From: JAJTFW01 sp046160245
GTDB lineage: Bacteria; Bacteroidota; Bacteroidia; AKYH767-A; OLB10
Reading direction: 5' to 3'
Length of the DNA: 5,626 bases
NCBI GenBank assembly: GCA_046160245.1
Contig: JBJXGU010000364.1
Location: 1-5,626, forward strand
Shown: positions 1-5,626 of the stretch, piece by piece
Layout: the number at the start of each line of letters is the position of its first letter
Numbering within the stretch: position 1 is the first letter of the stretch
The notes under the pieces: generated by a model
Seen by the model: only the letters and a program-made list of their open reading frames with translations
Told to the model about the DNA's origin: nothing
Database searches by the model: none
Program-made: the position numbers and the translations under genes

Positions 1-347
1 TCGTTGTTCAAGAACGCGGCGGTGTTTTATCTACCGGTCAGCGACAATTGATTTCCTTTGTTCGAGCTTATGCTTATAATCCATCCATCTTAATTCTCGA
101 TGAAGCAACTTCTAGCATCGACTCCGACACAGAAGAAATTATTACGAAAGCAACCGAAAGTTTAACATCCAAAAGAACATCCATTGTCATCGCACATCGA
201 TTAGCTACCATTCAAAATGCTGATCGAATCATAGTGATGGAAAAAGGTGAAATTGTAGAAAGCGGCAATCATTTGGAGCTTTTAGCTAAAGGAGGACACT
301 ACAAGAATTTATTTGAAATCCAATTTAAAGGATTGATTGCCAATTAA
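1..347 (+). CDS. ABC exporter ATPase domain, C-terminal fragment
   Basis: This is the last 114 codons of an ABC transporter, read in the frame that starts at base 3; the gene begins outside the window, so the internal TTG at 48 is not its start. The visible part is the second half of a nucleotide-binding domain. The signature motif appears as LSTGQ (fragment residues 9-13), Walker B as ILILDE (29-34), the D-loop as SSID (37-40) and the switch histidine as H65 in IVIAHRLATI. The wording around the signature (QERGG, then RQLISF.RAY) resembles the fused membrane-plus-ATPase exporters of the MsbA, MdlB and YheH type, which hydrolyse ATP to move lipids or drugs across the inner membrane. The substrate cannot be read from this part. 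All motifs are intact, so the gene looks functional. It ends 70 bp before mnmA, which has its own promoter candidate, so the two need not share a transcript. Confidence 0.93.
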   Translation, partial: VVQERGGVLSTGQRQLISFVRAYAYNPSILILDEATSSIDSDTEEIITKATESLTSKRTSIVIAHRLATIQNADRIIVMEKGEIVESGNHLELLAKGGHYKNLFEIQFKGLIAN

Positions 348-400
348 CAATTAACCTTTTGACAGTTAAATATTTACAGTTCAATAAATTTGTTTTTCCC

Positions 401-408
401 TATCTTTG
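401..408 (+). promoter_or_regulatory. Bacteroidota -7 promoter element for mnmA
   Basis: TATCTTTG is a perfect match to TAnnTTTG, the -7 element used by the primary sigma factor of Bacteroidota, and it is followed by C as is common. A clear -33 TTG is not visible at the usual distance (around 380). Transcription would start at roughly 413-416, only a few bases before the ATG at 418, giving a leaderless or nearly leaderless mRNA. The element covers the TTG at 406, which argues against that codon as translation start. Confidence 0.55.
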
Positions 409-417
409 CAGGAATTC

Positions 418-1518
418 ATGAATAAGAAAGGTAGAGTTTTAATGGCTATGAGTGGCGGCATCGATAGTTCGGTGGCAGCCATCATGCTTCATCAGCAAGG
501 ATATGAAGTGATTGGGTTGACCATGAAAACATGGGATTATGCCTCTTCAGGAGTAAATTCAAAGGAGACCGGTTGTTGTAGTTTAGACTCCATTAACGAT
601 GCGAGAAGCATTGCTGTGGAGTATGGTTTTCCCCATTATATTTTAGACATCAGAGGTGAATTTGGTGAGTCGGTGATTGACAATTTTGTGGATGAATACC
701 TTGCCGGAAGAACTCCAAATCCATGTGTGATGTGCAACACCCATATCAAATGGGAGGCCCTGTTAAAGCGGGCTGATATGTTGAATTGCGAATTCATTGC
801 AACCGGACACTATGCAAAAGTCAGAGAGTTGAACGGGCGCTATGTGATTTCAAAAGGGCAAGATCCAACCAAAGATCAAAGCTATGTATTGTGGGGTGTT
901 ACTCAGGAGTGTTTATCACGAACCATGTTTCCCGTGGGCGGCATGGAAAAAAGTGCGATTCGACAGATGGCACGTGATATGGGCTTGCATGAATTAGCCA
1001 ATAAAAGTGAGAGTTATGAAATTTGTTTTATTCCGGATAACGATTATCGTGCCTTCTTAAAAAATAGAGTTCCCGAATTAGAAACTAGTTTAGAAGGTGG
1101 TAATTTCATTGATAAAAACGGAAAAATATTAGGCAAGCACAGAGGGTATCCTTTTTATACTATTGGACAAAGAAAAGGGTTGGAAATAGCAGTAGGTGAA
1201 GCTTTGTTTGTAACCGAGATTCAACCTGAAACCAATACGGTCATTCTCGGTGATATGGCTGACTTAAATCGCGAAGAAATGCTGGTTCGAAATATTAATT
1301 TAGTAAAGTACGCTAGCATTCCCGATCAACTGGAAGTACTCTCTAAAGTGAGGTATAAAGATCCAGGCACCATGAGTTCTATCAGTCAAAGCGGTAATGA
1401 AATGAGGGTTCATTTTCATGCACCAGTGAAATCAGTGGCTCCAGGTCAAAGTGCAGTGTTTTATGAAGGAGATGATGTGGTTGCGGGGGGATTTATAGAA
1501 AAATCGACTATAAGTTAA
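418..1518 (+). CDS. mnmA: tRNA-specific 2-thiouridylase MnmA
   Basis: MnmA uses ATP to adenylate U34 in the anticodon of tRNAs for Lys, Glu and Gln and replaces its 2-oxygen with sulfur supplied by a relay or desulfurase, giving s2U34 in the cytoplasm. The 366-aa product has the family's usual length (E. coli about 368). Visible motifs: the ATP-binding PP-loop SGGIDSS (residues 12-18), the nucleophilic cysteine C103 in PNPCVMC, GHYAK (130-134), the DQSY tRNA-contact segment (153-156), the second catalytic cysteine C203 in YEICFIPD, and YTIGQRKGL (247-255) of the central domain, followed by a C-terminal beta-barrel. Nothing essential is missing. I chose the ATG at 418 because family members begin with a short basic lead (here MNKKGRVL) into the PP-loop; a TTG at 406 in frame lies inside the promoter element, and ATGs at 442 and 448 would trim too far. 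A short purine run (AGGA, 410-413) lies 4 bases upstream of the ATG. The identification is secure. Confidence 0.97.
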   Translation: MNKKGRVLMAMSGGIDSSVAAIMLHQQGYEVIGLTMKTWDYASSGVNSKETGCCSLDSINDARSIAVEYGFPHYILDIRGEFGESVIDNFVDEYLAGRTPNPCVMCNTHIKWEALLKRADMLNCEFIATGHYAKVRELNGRYVISKGQDPTKDQSYVLWGVTQECLSRTMFPVGGMEKSAIRQMARDMGLHELANKSESYEICFIPDNDYRAFLKNRVPELETSLEGGNFIDKNGKILGKHRGYPFYTIGQRKGLEIAVGEALFVTEIQPETNTVILGDMADLNREEMLVRNINLVKYASIPDQLEVLSKVRYKDPGTMSSISQSGNEMRVHFHAPVKSVAPGQSAVFYEGDDVVAGGFIEKSTIS

Positions 1519-1562
1519 ACTTTTTATCCTTTCACACGTAAAAAAGGTGTTAAATCAATAAA

Positions 1563-2252
1563 ATGAAAAAACTCTCGCTTTCAACTTTAGGAATCGCATT
1601 TATTTTGTTCATTGCCTCTTGTAAAAAGGAGGACGATAACGCAACAGTCATCCCCGTAGATTTAACGCAACAATATTTTCCTATTGACTCAGGTTTGACG
1701 CGATATTATGAAGTTGATTCAGTTTTCTGGGATCCATTTACTCAAACTCGTGATACCATTCACTATGGATTGAAAGAAGTGATTGCAGGAACATTTATTG
1801 ATAATCAAGGTAGATTAGCCCAACGAATTGAAAGGTTTAAACAAGACCTGACCGGAAATTGGATTATCTACAAAGTTTGGTCATCACACAGAAATGGACA
1901 ACGCGCCGAGAAAGTTGAAGATAATATTCGTTTAGTAAAGTTAGCCTTTTCCATTGCTCCAGGAATTAAGTGGAATGGAAATGCATACAATACTTTAACG
2001 CCAAGAAACTATGAATACATTGCGGTAAACATTCCAGGCTCTAGTGCTAATTTAAATTTTACCGAAACCGTACGCGTTCAAGAAGACGACGAACCGGCTA
2101 ATTTACTCAGTGATTATTATGCAGAAGAAAAATACGCGAGAAATGTGGGCATGTACTACCGATTAATTTCAGACATTGAATTCAACTTTATTACCGGGGA
2201 CACTACATCCGGTTACATTTACACTGAAAAGTTGTATTCCTATAATTTCTAA
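1563..2252 (+). CDS. Surface-type lipoprotein of unknown function (paralogue 1)
   Basis: I do not recognise a named function. The 229-aa product has a signal peptide with basic start (MKK), a hydrophobic stretch (residues 9-18) and a lipobox ending IASC, so C20 should be lipidated and residues 1-19 removed. After the cysteine come K-K-E-D-D, which fits the Bacteroidota lipoprotein export signal (Lys at +3 followed by acidic residues) that sends lipoproteins to the outer face of the outer membrane. The mature part starts with YFPIDSGLTRYYEVDSV, a pattern reminiscent of a widespread but uncharacterised Bacteroidota lipoprotein type (YFPl..G..w.Y.vDS). It has no cysteine besides C20 and no membrane segment, and is rich in aromatic residues and alternating beta-like patterns. 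It starts 44 bp after mnmA, with no convincing promoter between, so it may be read from the mnmA transcript. The next gene is clearly its paralogue. Confidence 0.88.
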   Translation: MKKLSLSTLGIAFILFIASCKKEDDNATVIPVDLTQQYFPIDSGLTRYYEVDSVFWDPFTQTRDTIHYGLKEVIAGTFIDNQGRLAQRIERFKQDLTGNWIIYKVWSSHRNGQRAEKVEDNIRLVKLAFSIAPGIKWNGNAYNTLTPRNYEYIAVNIPGSSANLNFTETVRVQEDDEPANLLSDYYAEEKYARNVGMYYRLISDIEFNFITGDTTSGYIYTEKLYSYNF

Positions 2253-2266
2253 TCGTTGCATTGAGC

Positions 2267-2293
2267 TGAGAATTTCTCATTGGTCTTGTTTTT
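2267..2293 (+). terminator. Weak terminator-like hairpin after lipoprotein 1
   Basis: Fifteen bases after the stop codon of lipoprotein 1 there is a 13-nt inverted repeat, TGAGAATTTCTCA (2267-2279), which can fold as a TGAG/CTCA stem with a small loop. It is followed by T-rich sequence reaching TTGTTTTT (2286-2293). The stem is short and has few G-C pairs, and the T run is offset by seven bases, so this is at best an inefficient terminator. Confidence 0.25.
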
Positions 2294-2379
2294 AACGGTC
2301 ACATAATTAACAATTTTCACCTCGTTTGTCAGGATAGGTTACTATTTCCATTCTTCATTCCATTTTCTTTCGAAACATT

Positions 2380-2395
2380 AATTGGAATTCCAATT
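2380..2395. repeat. 16-bp perfect palindrome upstream of lipoprotein 2
   Basis: AATTGGAATTCCAATT reads the same on both strands over 16 bp. It lies 46 bp before the ATG of lipoprotein 2 and overlaps the -33 TTG of the promoter candidate at 2382-2410. That position suits an operator for a dimeric regulator. It is also followed directly by more T residues (T run 2394-2399), so in RNA it could form a six-pair stem with an AATT loop and a T tail, i.e. a weak terminator for lipoprotein 1. The sequence alone does not decide between the two. Confidence 0.5.
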
Positions 2396-2410
2396 TTTTG
2401 CTTACTTTAG
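2382..2410 (+). promoter_or_regulatory. Promoter candidate for lipoprotein 2 and protease
   Basis: TTG at 2382-2384 and TACTTTAG at 2403-2410 are separated by 18 bases. They fit the Bacteroidota arrangement of -33 TTG and -7 TAnnTTTG, with one mismatch in the -7 element (A for T at its seventh base). Transcription would start near 2416, leaving a leader of about 25 bases before the ATG at 2442. It would drive lipoprotein 2 and the overlapping protease gene. Confidence 0.4.
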
Positions 2411-2424
2411 ATGAATCCATCTAA
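2407..2424 (+). repeat. Inverted repeat at the lipoprotein 2 leader
   Basis: TTAGATG (2407-2413) and CATCTAA (2418-2424) form a seven-pair stem around the loop AATC. The left arm overlaps the -7 element of the promoter candidate and the right arm lies at the presumed transcript start, 17 bases before the ATG. It could be a second operator-like site, or an mRNA hairpin if transcription begins further upstream. No T run follows, so it is not a terminator. Confidence 0.35.
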
Positions 2425-2441
2425 GAAGCAAAAGCTATAAA

Positions 2442-3134
2442 ATGAAAAAATATCTGATTTTCGGATTTACCTTCACCTGTATTTGGTTTTTCTCTGCTTG
2501 CAAAAAGGATAGCAATTCAATCATCATTGATGATTCCACGTTAGCCTATTTTCCGATTGATTCGGGCTTGACCAGATATTATCAAATAGATTCTGTTTAT
2601 TGGGATGAATTTGCACATACACGTGATACCATCAGTTATGTAATTAAAGAAGTAATTGCAGGATCGTTTATAGATCTTATGGGGAGAAGAGCACAACGAA
2701 TTGAAAGATTTAAAAAGAATCAACAAGGCCAATGGATTATTTATAATGTAGGCTCCTCCTGTCGCGACTATCAAAAGGCAGAGTCGGTGGAAAATAATAT
2801 TCGGATCTTAAAATTAGTTTTTCCAGCTACTATCGGTTCTTCTTGGAATGGAAACACTTATAACACAAAAAATCCACTAGATTTTGAATATATAGCCGTT
2901 GGAGTGCCCGATGCTACTGACCTCTTCCAATTTGATGAAACCATTAAAGTTTACGAATCAGATGAACTTAATAGTAGAATAGCTGATCTTTACGGCATGG
3001 AAAAATATGCGAAAAATATTGGAATGTATTATCGCCTCGTTTCCGACCTTAAATTCGTTATAATAGACACATTAGATTTTGACACCATAGCTGGCTCAAT
3101 CTACACTGAAAAATTAACTGCTTACACTCCATGA
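2442..3134 (+). CDS. Lipoprotein of unknown function (paralogue 2)
   Basis: This 230-aa protein is a diverged copy of the lipoprotein encoded just upstream. From YFPIDSGLTRYY to the SS after WIIY, 51 of 71 aligned residues are identical by hand count. Shared blocks include KEVIAG.FID, AQRIERFK, WNGN.YNT, YEYIAV (FEYIAV here), EKYA.N.GMYYRL.SD and YTEKL near the C-terminus. The signal peptide ends in a lipobox FSAC, making C20 the lipidated residue. After it come K-K-D-S-N, with only one acidic residue where paralogue 1 has three, so the surface-export signal is weaker and this copy may sit on another membrane face. It has one further mature cysteine (SSCRD, near residue 107). A promoter candidate and palindrome lie upstream. 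Its stop codon overlaps the start of the protease gene (ATGA at 3131-3134), which implies co-transcription and probably coupled translation. The function is unknown; association with the protease is inferred from this overlap. Confidence 0.9.
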   Translation: MKKYLIFGFTFTCIWFFSACKKDSNSIIIDDSTLAYFPIDSGLTRYYQIDSVYWDEFAHTRDTISYVIKEVIAGSFIDLMGRRAQRIERFKKNQQGQWIIYNVGSSCRDYQKAESVENNIRILKLVFPATIGSSWNGNTYNTKNPLDFEYIAVGVPDATDLFQFDETIKVYESDELNSRIADLYGMEKYAKNIGMYYRLVSDLKFVIIDTLDFDTIAGSIYTEKLTAYTP

Positions 3135-4801
3135 AACTAAAATTACTTCTTACCTTCCTAACCTTTTCTTGCATACAGCAAGCATTTGCTCAAGATCGTT
3201 ACATCATTTTTTTTAGTGATAAAAACAACTCGCCATTTTCCGTTTCGACACCATTGAATTATCTCTCTCAACGAGCCATTAACAGACGAATCAATCAAAA
3301 TATTTCGATTGACCAAAGTGATCTTCCCGTGAATCCACAATACATCACTGGAGTTGCTGGTACAGGAGCTTCTGTGATGCGTTCGAGCAAGTGGTTTAAT
3401 GCAGCCATCATCGAAACTACAAACCCCTCTGTCCTCACCGCTATTAATCAACTTCCTTATGTGCTCAATGTGCAGAATGTAAGTAAGCCAAAACCCAACC
3501 CCGATCTCACCAACAAATTCGATCATTTAATTAAAGATGTTCATCCATCTTCAGTGGCACAACGCACTGATGGAACACAATCATTTAATTATGGAAATGG
3601 TTTTATTCAAGCCAATATGCTTGGACTAGTTTCATTGCACAACCAAGGATTTACAGGTTCTGGTAGATTAATTGCTGTTTTAGATGCTGGATTTTTGGAT
3701 GTTCCTTTTATGATTTGTTTTGATAGCCTTCGAGCTAATAACCAAATTAAGTACACTTGGGATTTTGTAGATAATGAATCCGATGTTTACGACGATCACT
3801 ATCACGGTGCAGCAGTACTTTCTTGCATGGCATCCAATGTTCCCGATACTTTAGTGGGAACTGCTCCACATGCGGATTATATTTTACTTAGAACCGAAGA
3901 TGTAAATTCAGAATACCTTATCGAAGAATACAATTGGGCTATTGGAGCTGAATTTGCCGACTCTTCGGGTGCTGATTTGATTAACTCCTCATTAGGTTAT
4001 ACTGAGTTCAATGACCCATCACAAAACCATGTTTATTCCGACATGGATGGAAATACGAATCCAGTAACAATCGCTGCCGATTGGGCTGCGCAAAAAGGAA
4101 TTCTAGTAGTAAATAGCGCAGGCAATGAAGGGAACAGCCCCTGGAATTACATCAGTGCACCCGCCGATGCCGATTCTATACTTGCCATCGGTGCTGTCGA
4201 CTTCAGTGGTGCTTATGCTTCATTTAGCGGTAATGGCCCTTCATTTGACAACCGAGTTAAACCTGACGTAGCTGCTCAAGGCCAAGACACCTGGCTGTAT
4301 ACCCCCTTTAGCAATAACCAAGTGACGCAAGGTAACGGCACCTCATTCTCGGGTCCGGTGTTATGCGGTGCAGCTGCTTGCTTATGGCAAGCATGGTCAC
4401 AAAAATCAAACATGGATATTATTCAAGTGATAAAGCGCAGTGCCAATCAGTATTCAAATCCCGATACTTTATTAGGATATGGAATACCTAATTTAGCACT
4501 TGCAAACAGCTTATTAAACTTAGGCGATATTACTATTCCACAAAACGCGATTCTTCATGTCTTCCCAAATCCAGTTTCAAATGGAGAAACCATTCAGTTG
4601 GTATATTATGCACAGAATAGCAATTCGGCTACACTTTCTATTTATGATGTTTGCGGAAAGATGGTATTGCAGCAAGGTATAAACACTATGCAAGGAGCAT
4701 TAAATAAAATTGACCTTCAGCTAAATTTATCGAAAGGCTGTTATTTCATCTCTATGGATGATGGCAAAACAACCACCATCAAAAAACTAATGAACCAATA
4801 A
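3131..4801 (+). CDS. Secreted subtilisin-like (S8) serine protease with T9SS sorting domain
   Basis: This 556-aa protein should be exported by Sec, carried across the outer membrane by the type IX system and released or anchored outside. Residues 1-20 form a signal peptide with a likely cut in AFA/QD. Residues 22-130 look like the N-terminal pro-region common to Bacteroidota S8 enzymes (YIIFFSDK, LSQRAINRR, DLPVN, SKWFNA). The catalytic domain spans about 160-462. Its triad is D185 in AVLDAGF, H225 in YHGAAV and S405 in GNGTSFSGP, with oxyanion-hole N332 in NSAGNEGN, so it should be active. The T9SS type A tail starts near residue 473 with HVFPNPVSNG, continues through LSIYDVCGKMV and ends with GCYFISMDDGKTTTIKKLMNQ. 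Its ATG overlaps the stop of lipoprotein 2, and no separate ribosome site is needed if translation is coupled. Its 3' end overlaps a convergent gene by 15 bp. The substrate is unknown; general extracellular proteolysis or processing of a surface protein are both possible. Confidence 0.95.
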   Translation: MKLKLLLTFLTFSCIQQAFAQDRYIIFFSDKNNSPFSVSTPLNYLSQRAINRRINQNISIDQSDLPVNPQYITGVAGTGASVMRSSKWFNAAIIETTNPSVLTAINQLPYVLNVQNVSKPKPNPDLTNKFDHLIKDVHPSSVAQRTDGTQSFNYGNGFIQANMLGLVSLHNQGFTGSGRLIAVLDAGFLDVPFMICFDSLRANNQIKYTWDFVDNESDVYDDHYHGAAVLSCMASNVPDTLVGTAPHADYILLRTEDVNSEYLIEEYNWAIGAEFADSSGADLINSSLGYTEFNDPSQNHVYSDMDGNTNPVTIAADWAAQKGILVVNSAGNEGNSPWNYISAPADADSILAIGAVDFSGAYASFSGNGPSFDNRVKPDVAAQGQDTWLYTPFSNNQVTQGNGTSFSGPVLCGAAACLWQAWSQKSNMDIIQVIKRSANQYSNPDTLLGYGIPNLALANSLLNLGDITIPQNAILHVFPNPVSNGETIQLVYYAQNSNSATLSIYDVCGKMVLQQGINTMQGALNKIDLQLNLSKGCYFISMDDGKTTTIKKLMNQ

Positions 4802-5206
4802 ATTAAATTGCATGGTCAGTGAAAACAATCCAATTAAGCTGACAATGAAATAGGGAACCAAAGTAGCAGCGCCGCTATAGTCTTTGGTAATTCTTTGACC
4901 AAAAATTAGCATCAATAATGTTAAAGCTGAAAACCATGCACCCAATTGGGCAATATAAGGACCTTTACTGGTGAGCAAGTTAATCATCCCACCAAAACTG
5001 AGCACTCCACTAATCAACTCAGAAAAAGTAAGAATATAAAACAATACTCCAACATATTTATAGAGTGCACTTTTTGTGAACTTCTGTTGGATCCATCCTA
5101 ACTCCTTTTTATGATTTACAATTTTATCAATTCCCGATTGAAGGAACACAATAGCAAGGAAGGATGAGCAGAAAAATCCTGCCCAATTAATGTCAGTCAA
5201 ATTCAT
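4787..5206 (-). CDS. DoxX-like inner-membrane protein
   Basis: The 139-aa product has four predicted membrane helices, at about residues 8-25, 50-72, 84-103 and 113-133. The pattern FLQSGIDKI after helix 1, a basic amphipathic stretch up to LGWIQQKFTKS, and FGQRITKDYSGAATLVPYF before helix 4 match the DoxX family as found in Bacteroidota. DoxX-type proteins are small membrane proteins variously linked to quinone or thiosulfate oxidation and redox stress; for this branch no reaction is established, so I give no specific function. The ATG at 5206 puts the first helix directly after a short polar start and fits the usual family length. There is no Shine-Dalgarno site; a poor promoter match lies 20 bases upstream. 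The last 15 bp overlap the 3' end of the protease gene on the other strand, so neither gene has a terminator of its own between them. Confidence 0.85.
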   Translation of the reverse strand: MNLTDINWAGFFCSSFLAIVFLQSGIDKIVNHKKELGWIQQKFTKSALYKYVGVLFYILTFSELISGVLSFGGMINLLTSKGPYIAQLGAWFSALTLLMLIFGQRITKDYSGAATLVPYFIVSLIGLFSLTMQFNLLVH

Positions 5207-5496
5207 AACGCTAAATTAGTTGGTGTAAATTTATAAAATTCTTGTGTAATTCCAGCTTAAATTTAGAAAAAACAACATGGATACACCACCCGTTAGACTT
5301 CAAAAGAACGCTATTAGAACCTCTCGACCAAAAACTACATCATTGGCTAGCTCAAACTTCACGTTCTACACCTGAAAAAACGTCAAATGATTTAGTTTAA
5401 TAAATTAATATCTATTAAATTCAAAAATATCAATACTTTTCCCCACTCAGTTCGATAAAAATCCGACACAAGCATAGAATAAGATTAATAAAAGGA
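5207..5496. other. Intergenic stretch without a convincing gene
   Basis: About 290 bp separate the DoxX-like gene from the next - strand gene. The outer parts (5207-5275 and 5391-5496) are strongly AT-rich and stop-dense in all frames I checked. The middle (about 5276-5390) is richer in G and C. There the + strand frame from 5215 to the stop at 5398-5400 stays open for 61 codons without an ATG (only a TTG at 5242) and reads plausibly (TWIHHPLDFKRTLLEPLDQK and on). A - strand frame also shows a short open run (ANDVVFGREVLIAFF) before a stop. These may be remnants of a decayed gene, but neither shows a recognisable family. I see no terminator, repeat array, tRNA or mobile element in it. Confidence 0.4.
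5226..5233 (-). promoter_or_regulatory. Weak -7 element candidate for the DoxX-like gene
   Basis: Read on the - strand this is TAAATTTA, one base off TAnnTTTG, ending 19 bases before the ATG at 5206. Transcription would begin near 5219. No TTG is found at the -33 distance, and such AT-rich octamers are frequent by chance in this sequence. Confidence 0.2.
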
Positions 5497-5626
5497 TTAA
5501 ATATACTTTGCTAAAAAATCAATTAATTCGCCTCTTAGCTCATTGATAATCTTCTCAAACATTTCTACTTTATCTCTTAAATCCGAATGATCGTCCCACT
5601 TCAGTTTATCTGCGGCCACATCATTT
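5497..5626 (-). CDS. C-terminal end of an unrecognised protein (partial)
   Basis: Read on the - strand from 5625, a frame stays open for 42 codons up to a TAA at 5497-5499; the gene starts beyond the window edge. The tail is highly charged and should be mostly helical: it begins NDVAADKLKWDDHSDLRDKV and continues with EMFEKIINELRGELIDFLAKYI. Hydrophobic residues recur every three to four positions from V20 to I42, as in an amphipathic helix or coiled coil. Codon composition and base content look coding, and richer in G-C than the flanking spacer. I cannot assign a family from this piece. It points the same way as the DoxX-like gene but lies about 290 bp away, so the two are probably separate transcription units. 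Confidence 0.65.
   Translation of the reverse strand, partial: NDVAADKLKWDDHSDLRDKVEMFEKIINELRGELIDFLAKYI

Noticed and set aside
362..381. Direct repeat ACAGTT twice (362-367, 376-381) around the palindrome TAAATATTTA
   Set aside because: Short and AT-rich, with no fixed relation to the -7 element; such patterns are expected by chance in this base composition.
406..417. TTG at 406 as the start of mnmA, giving four extra residues
   Set aside because: The codon lies inside the -7 promoter element and the ATG at 418 gives the usual N-terminus of the family.
786..977. 63-codon open frame on the + strand
   Set aside because: It is an alternative frame within mnmA, whose motifs run uninterrupted through this stretch.
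1524..1545. Possible terminator or promoter between mnmA and lipoprotein 1 (CCTTT/AAAGG arms, TATCCTTT)
   Set aside because: The stem is five pairs with a long loop and no T run, and the promoter match has two mismatches with no -33 element.
2541..2774. 77-codon open frame on the - strand
   Set aside because: It lies inside lipoprotein 2, which has clear paralogue support on the + strand.
3158..3526. 122-codon open frame on the - strand
   Set aside because: It is antisense to the protease signal peptide and pro-region, and has no recognisable features of its own.
4375..4393. Seven-pair hairpin TGCTTGC/GCAAGCA
   Set aside because: It lies inside the protease gene just after the catalytic serine, has no T run, and is explained by the codons of a conserved segment.
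5291..5297. GTTAGAC, resembling an integron attC core site
   Set aside because: No matching RYYYAAC partner at a suitable distance on either side, and no integrase or cassette-like gene nearby.

Overview
The window is a stretch of chromosome from a member of the Bacteroidota, probably near Flavobacteriales, Sphingobacteriales or Chitinophagales. Four things point there: a secreted protease ending in a type IX secretion (T9SS) sorting domain, lipoproteins whose mature N-terminus is Cys-Lys-Lys-acidic, promoter-like TAnnTTTG elements, and AT-rich sequence with almost no strong Shine-Dalgarno sites.

Layout on the + strand: (1) bases 1-347 are the C-terminal end of an ABC exporter ATPase. (2) 418-1518 is mnmA, the tRNA 2-thiouridylase, with a textbook -7 element directly upstream. 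(3) 1563-2252 and 2442-3134 are two paralogous lipoproteins of unknown function, about 230 aa each, separated by 189 bp that contain a weak terminator-like hairpin, a 16-bp perfect palindrome and a promoter candidate. (4) 3131-4801 is a subtilisin-like (S8) protease with signal peptide, complete catalytic residues and T9SS tail; its start codon overlaps the second lipoprotein's stop codon (ATGA). On the - strand, a DoxX-like four-helix membrane protein (4787-5206) converges on the protease and overlaps its 3' end by 15 bp. About 290 bp without a convincing gene follow, and the right edge holds the last 42 codons of a further - strand gene of unknown function (5497-5626).

How the genes relate: ABC exporter and mnmA look like ordinary housekeeping neighbours. 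The most coherent unit is lipoprotein 2 plus protease, joined by a 4-bp overlap, with the paralogous lipoprotein 1 just upstream. All three products carry export signals: one is a predicted secreted T9SS cargo, and two are lipoproteins that differ in how well they match the Bacteroidota surface-export signal. This suggests, but does not prove, a small cell-surface proteolytic module. I see no CRISPR array, tRNA, rRNA, insertion sequence or phage gene. The window does not hold a system I can confidently call new; the lipoprotein pair linked to the protease is the best candidate for follow-up.
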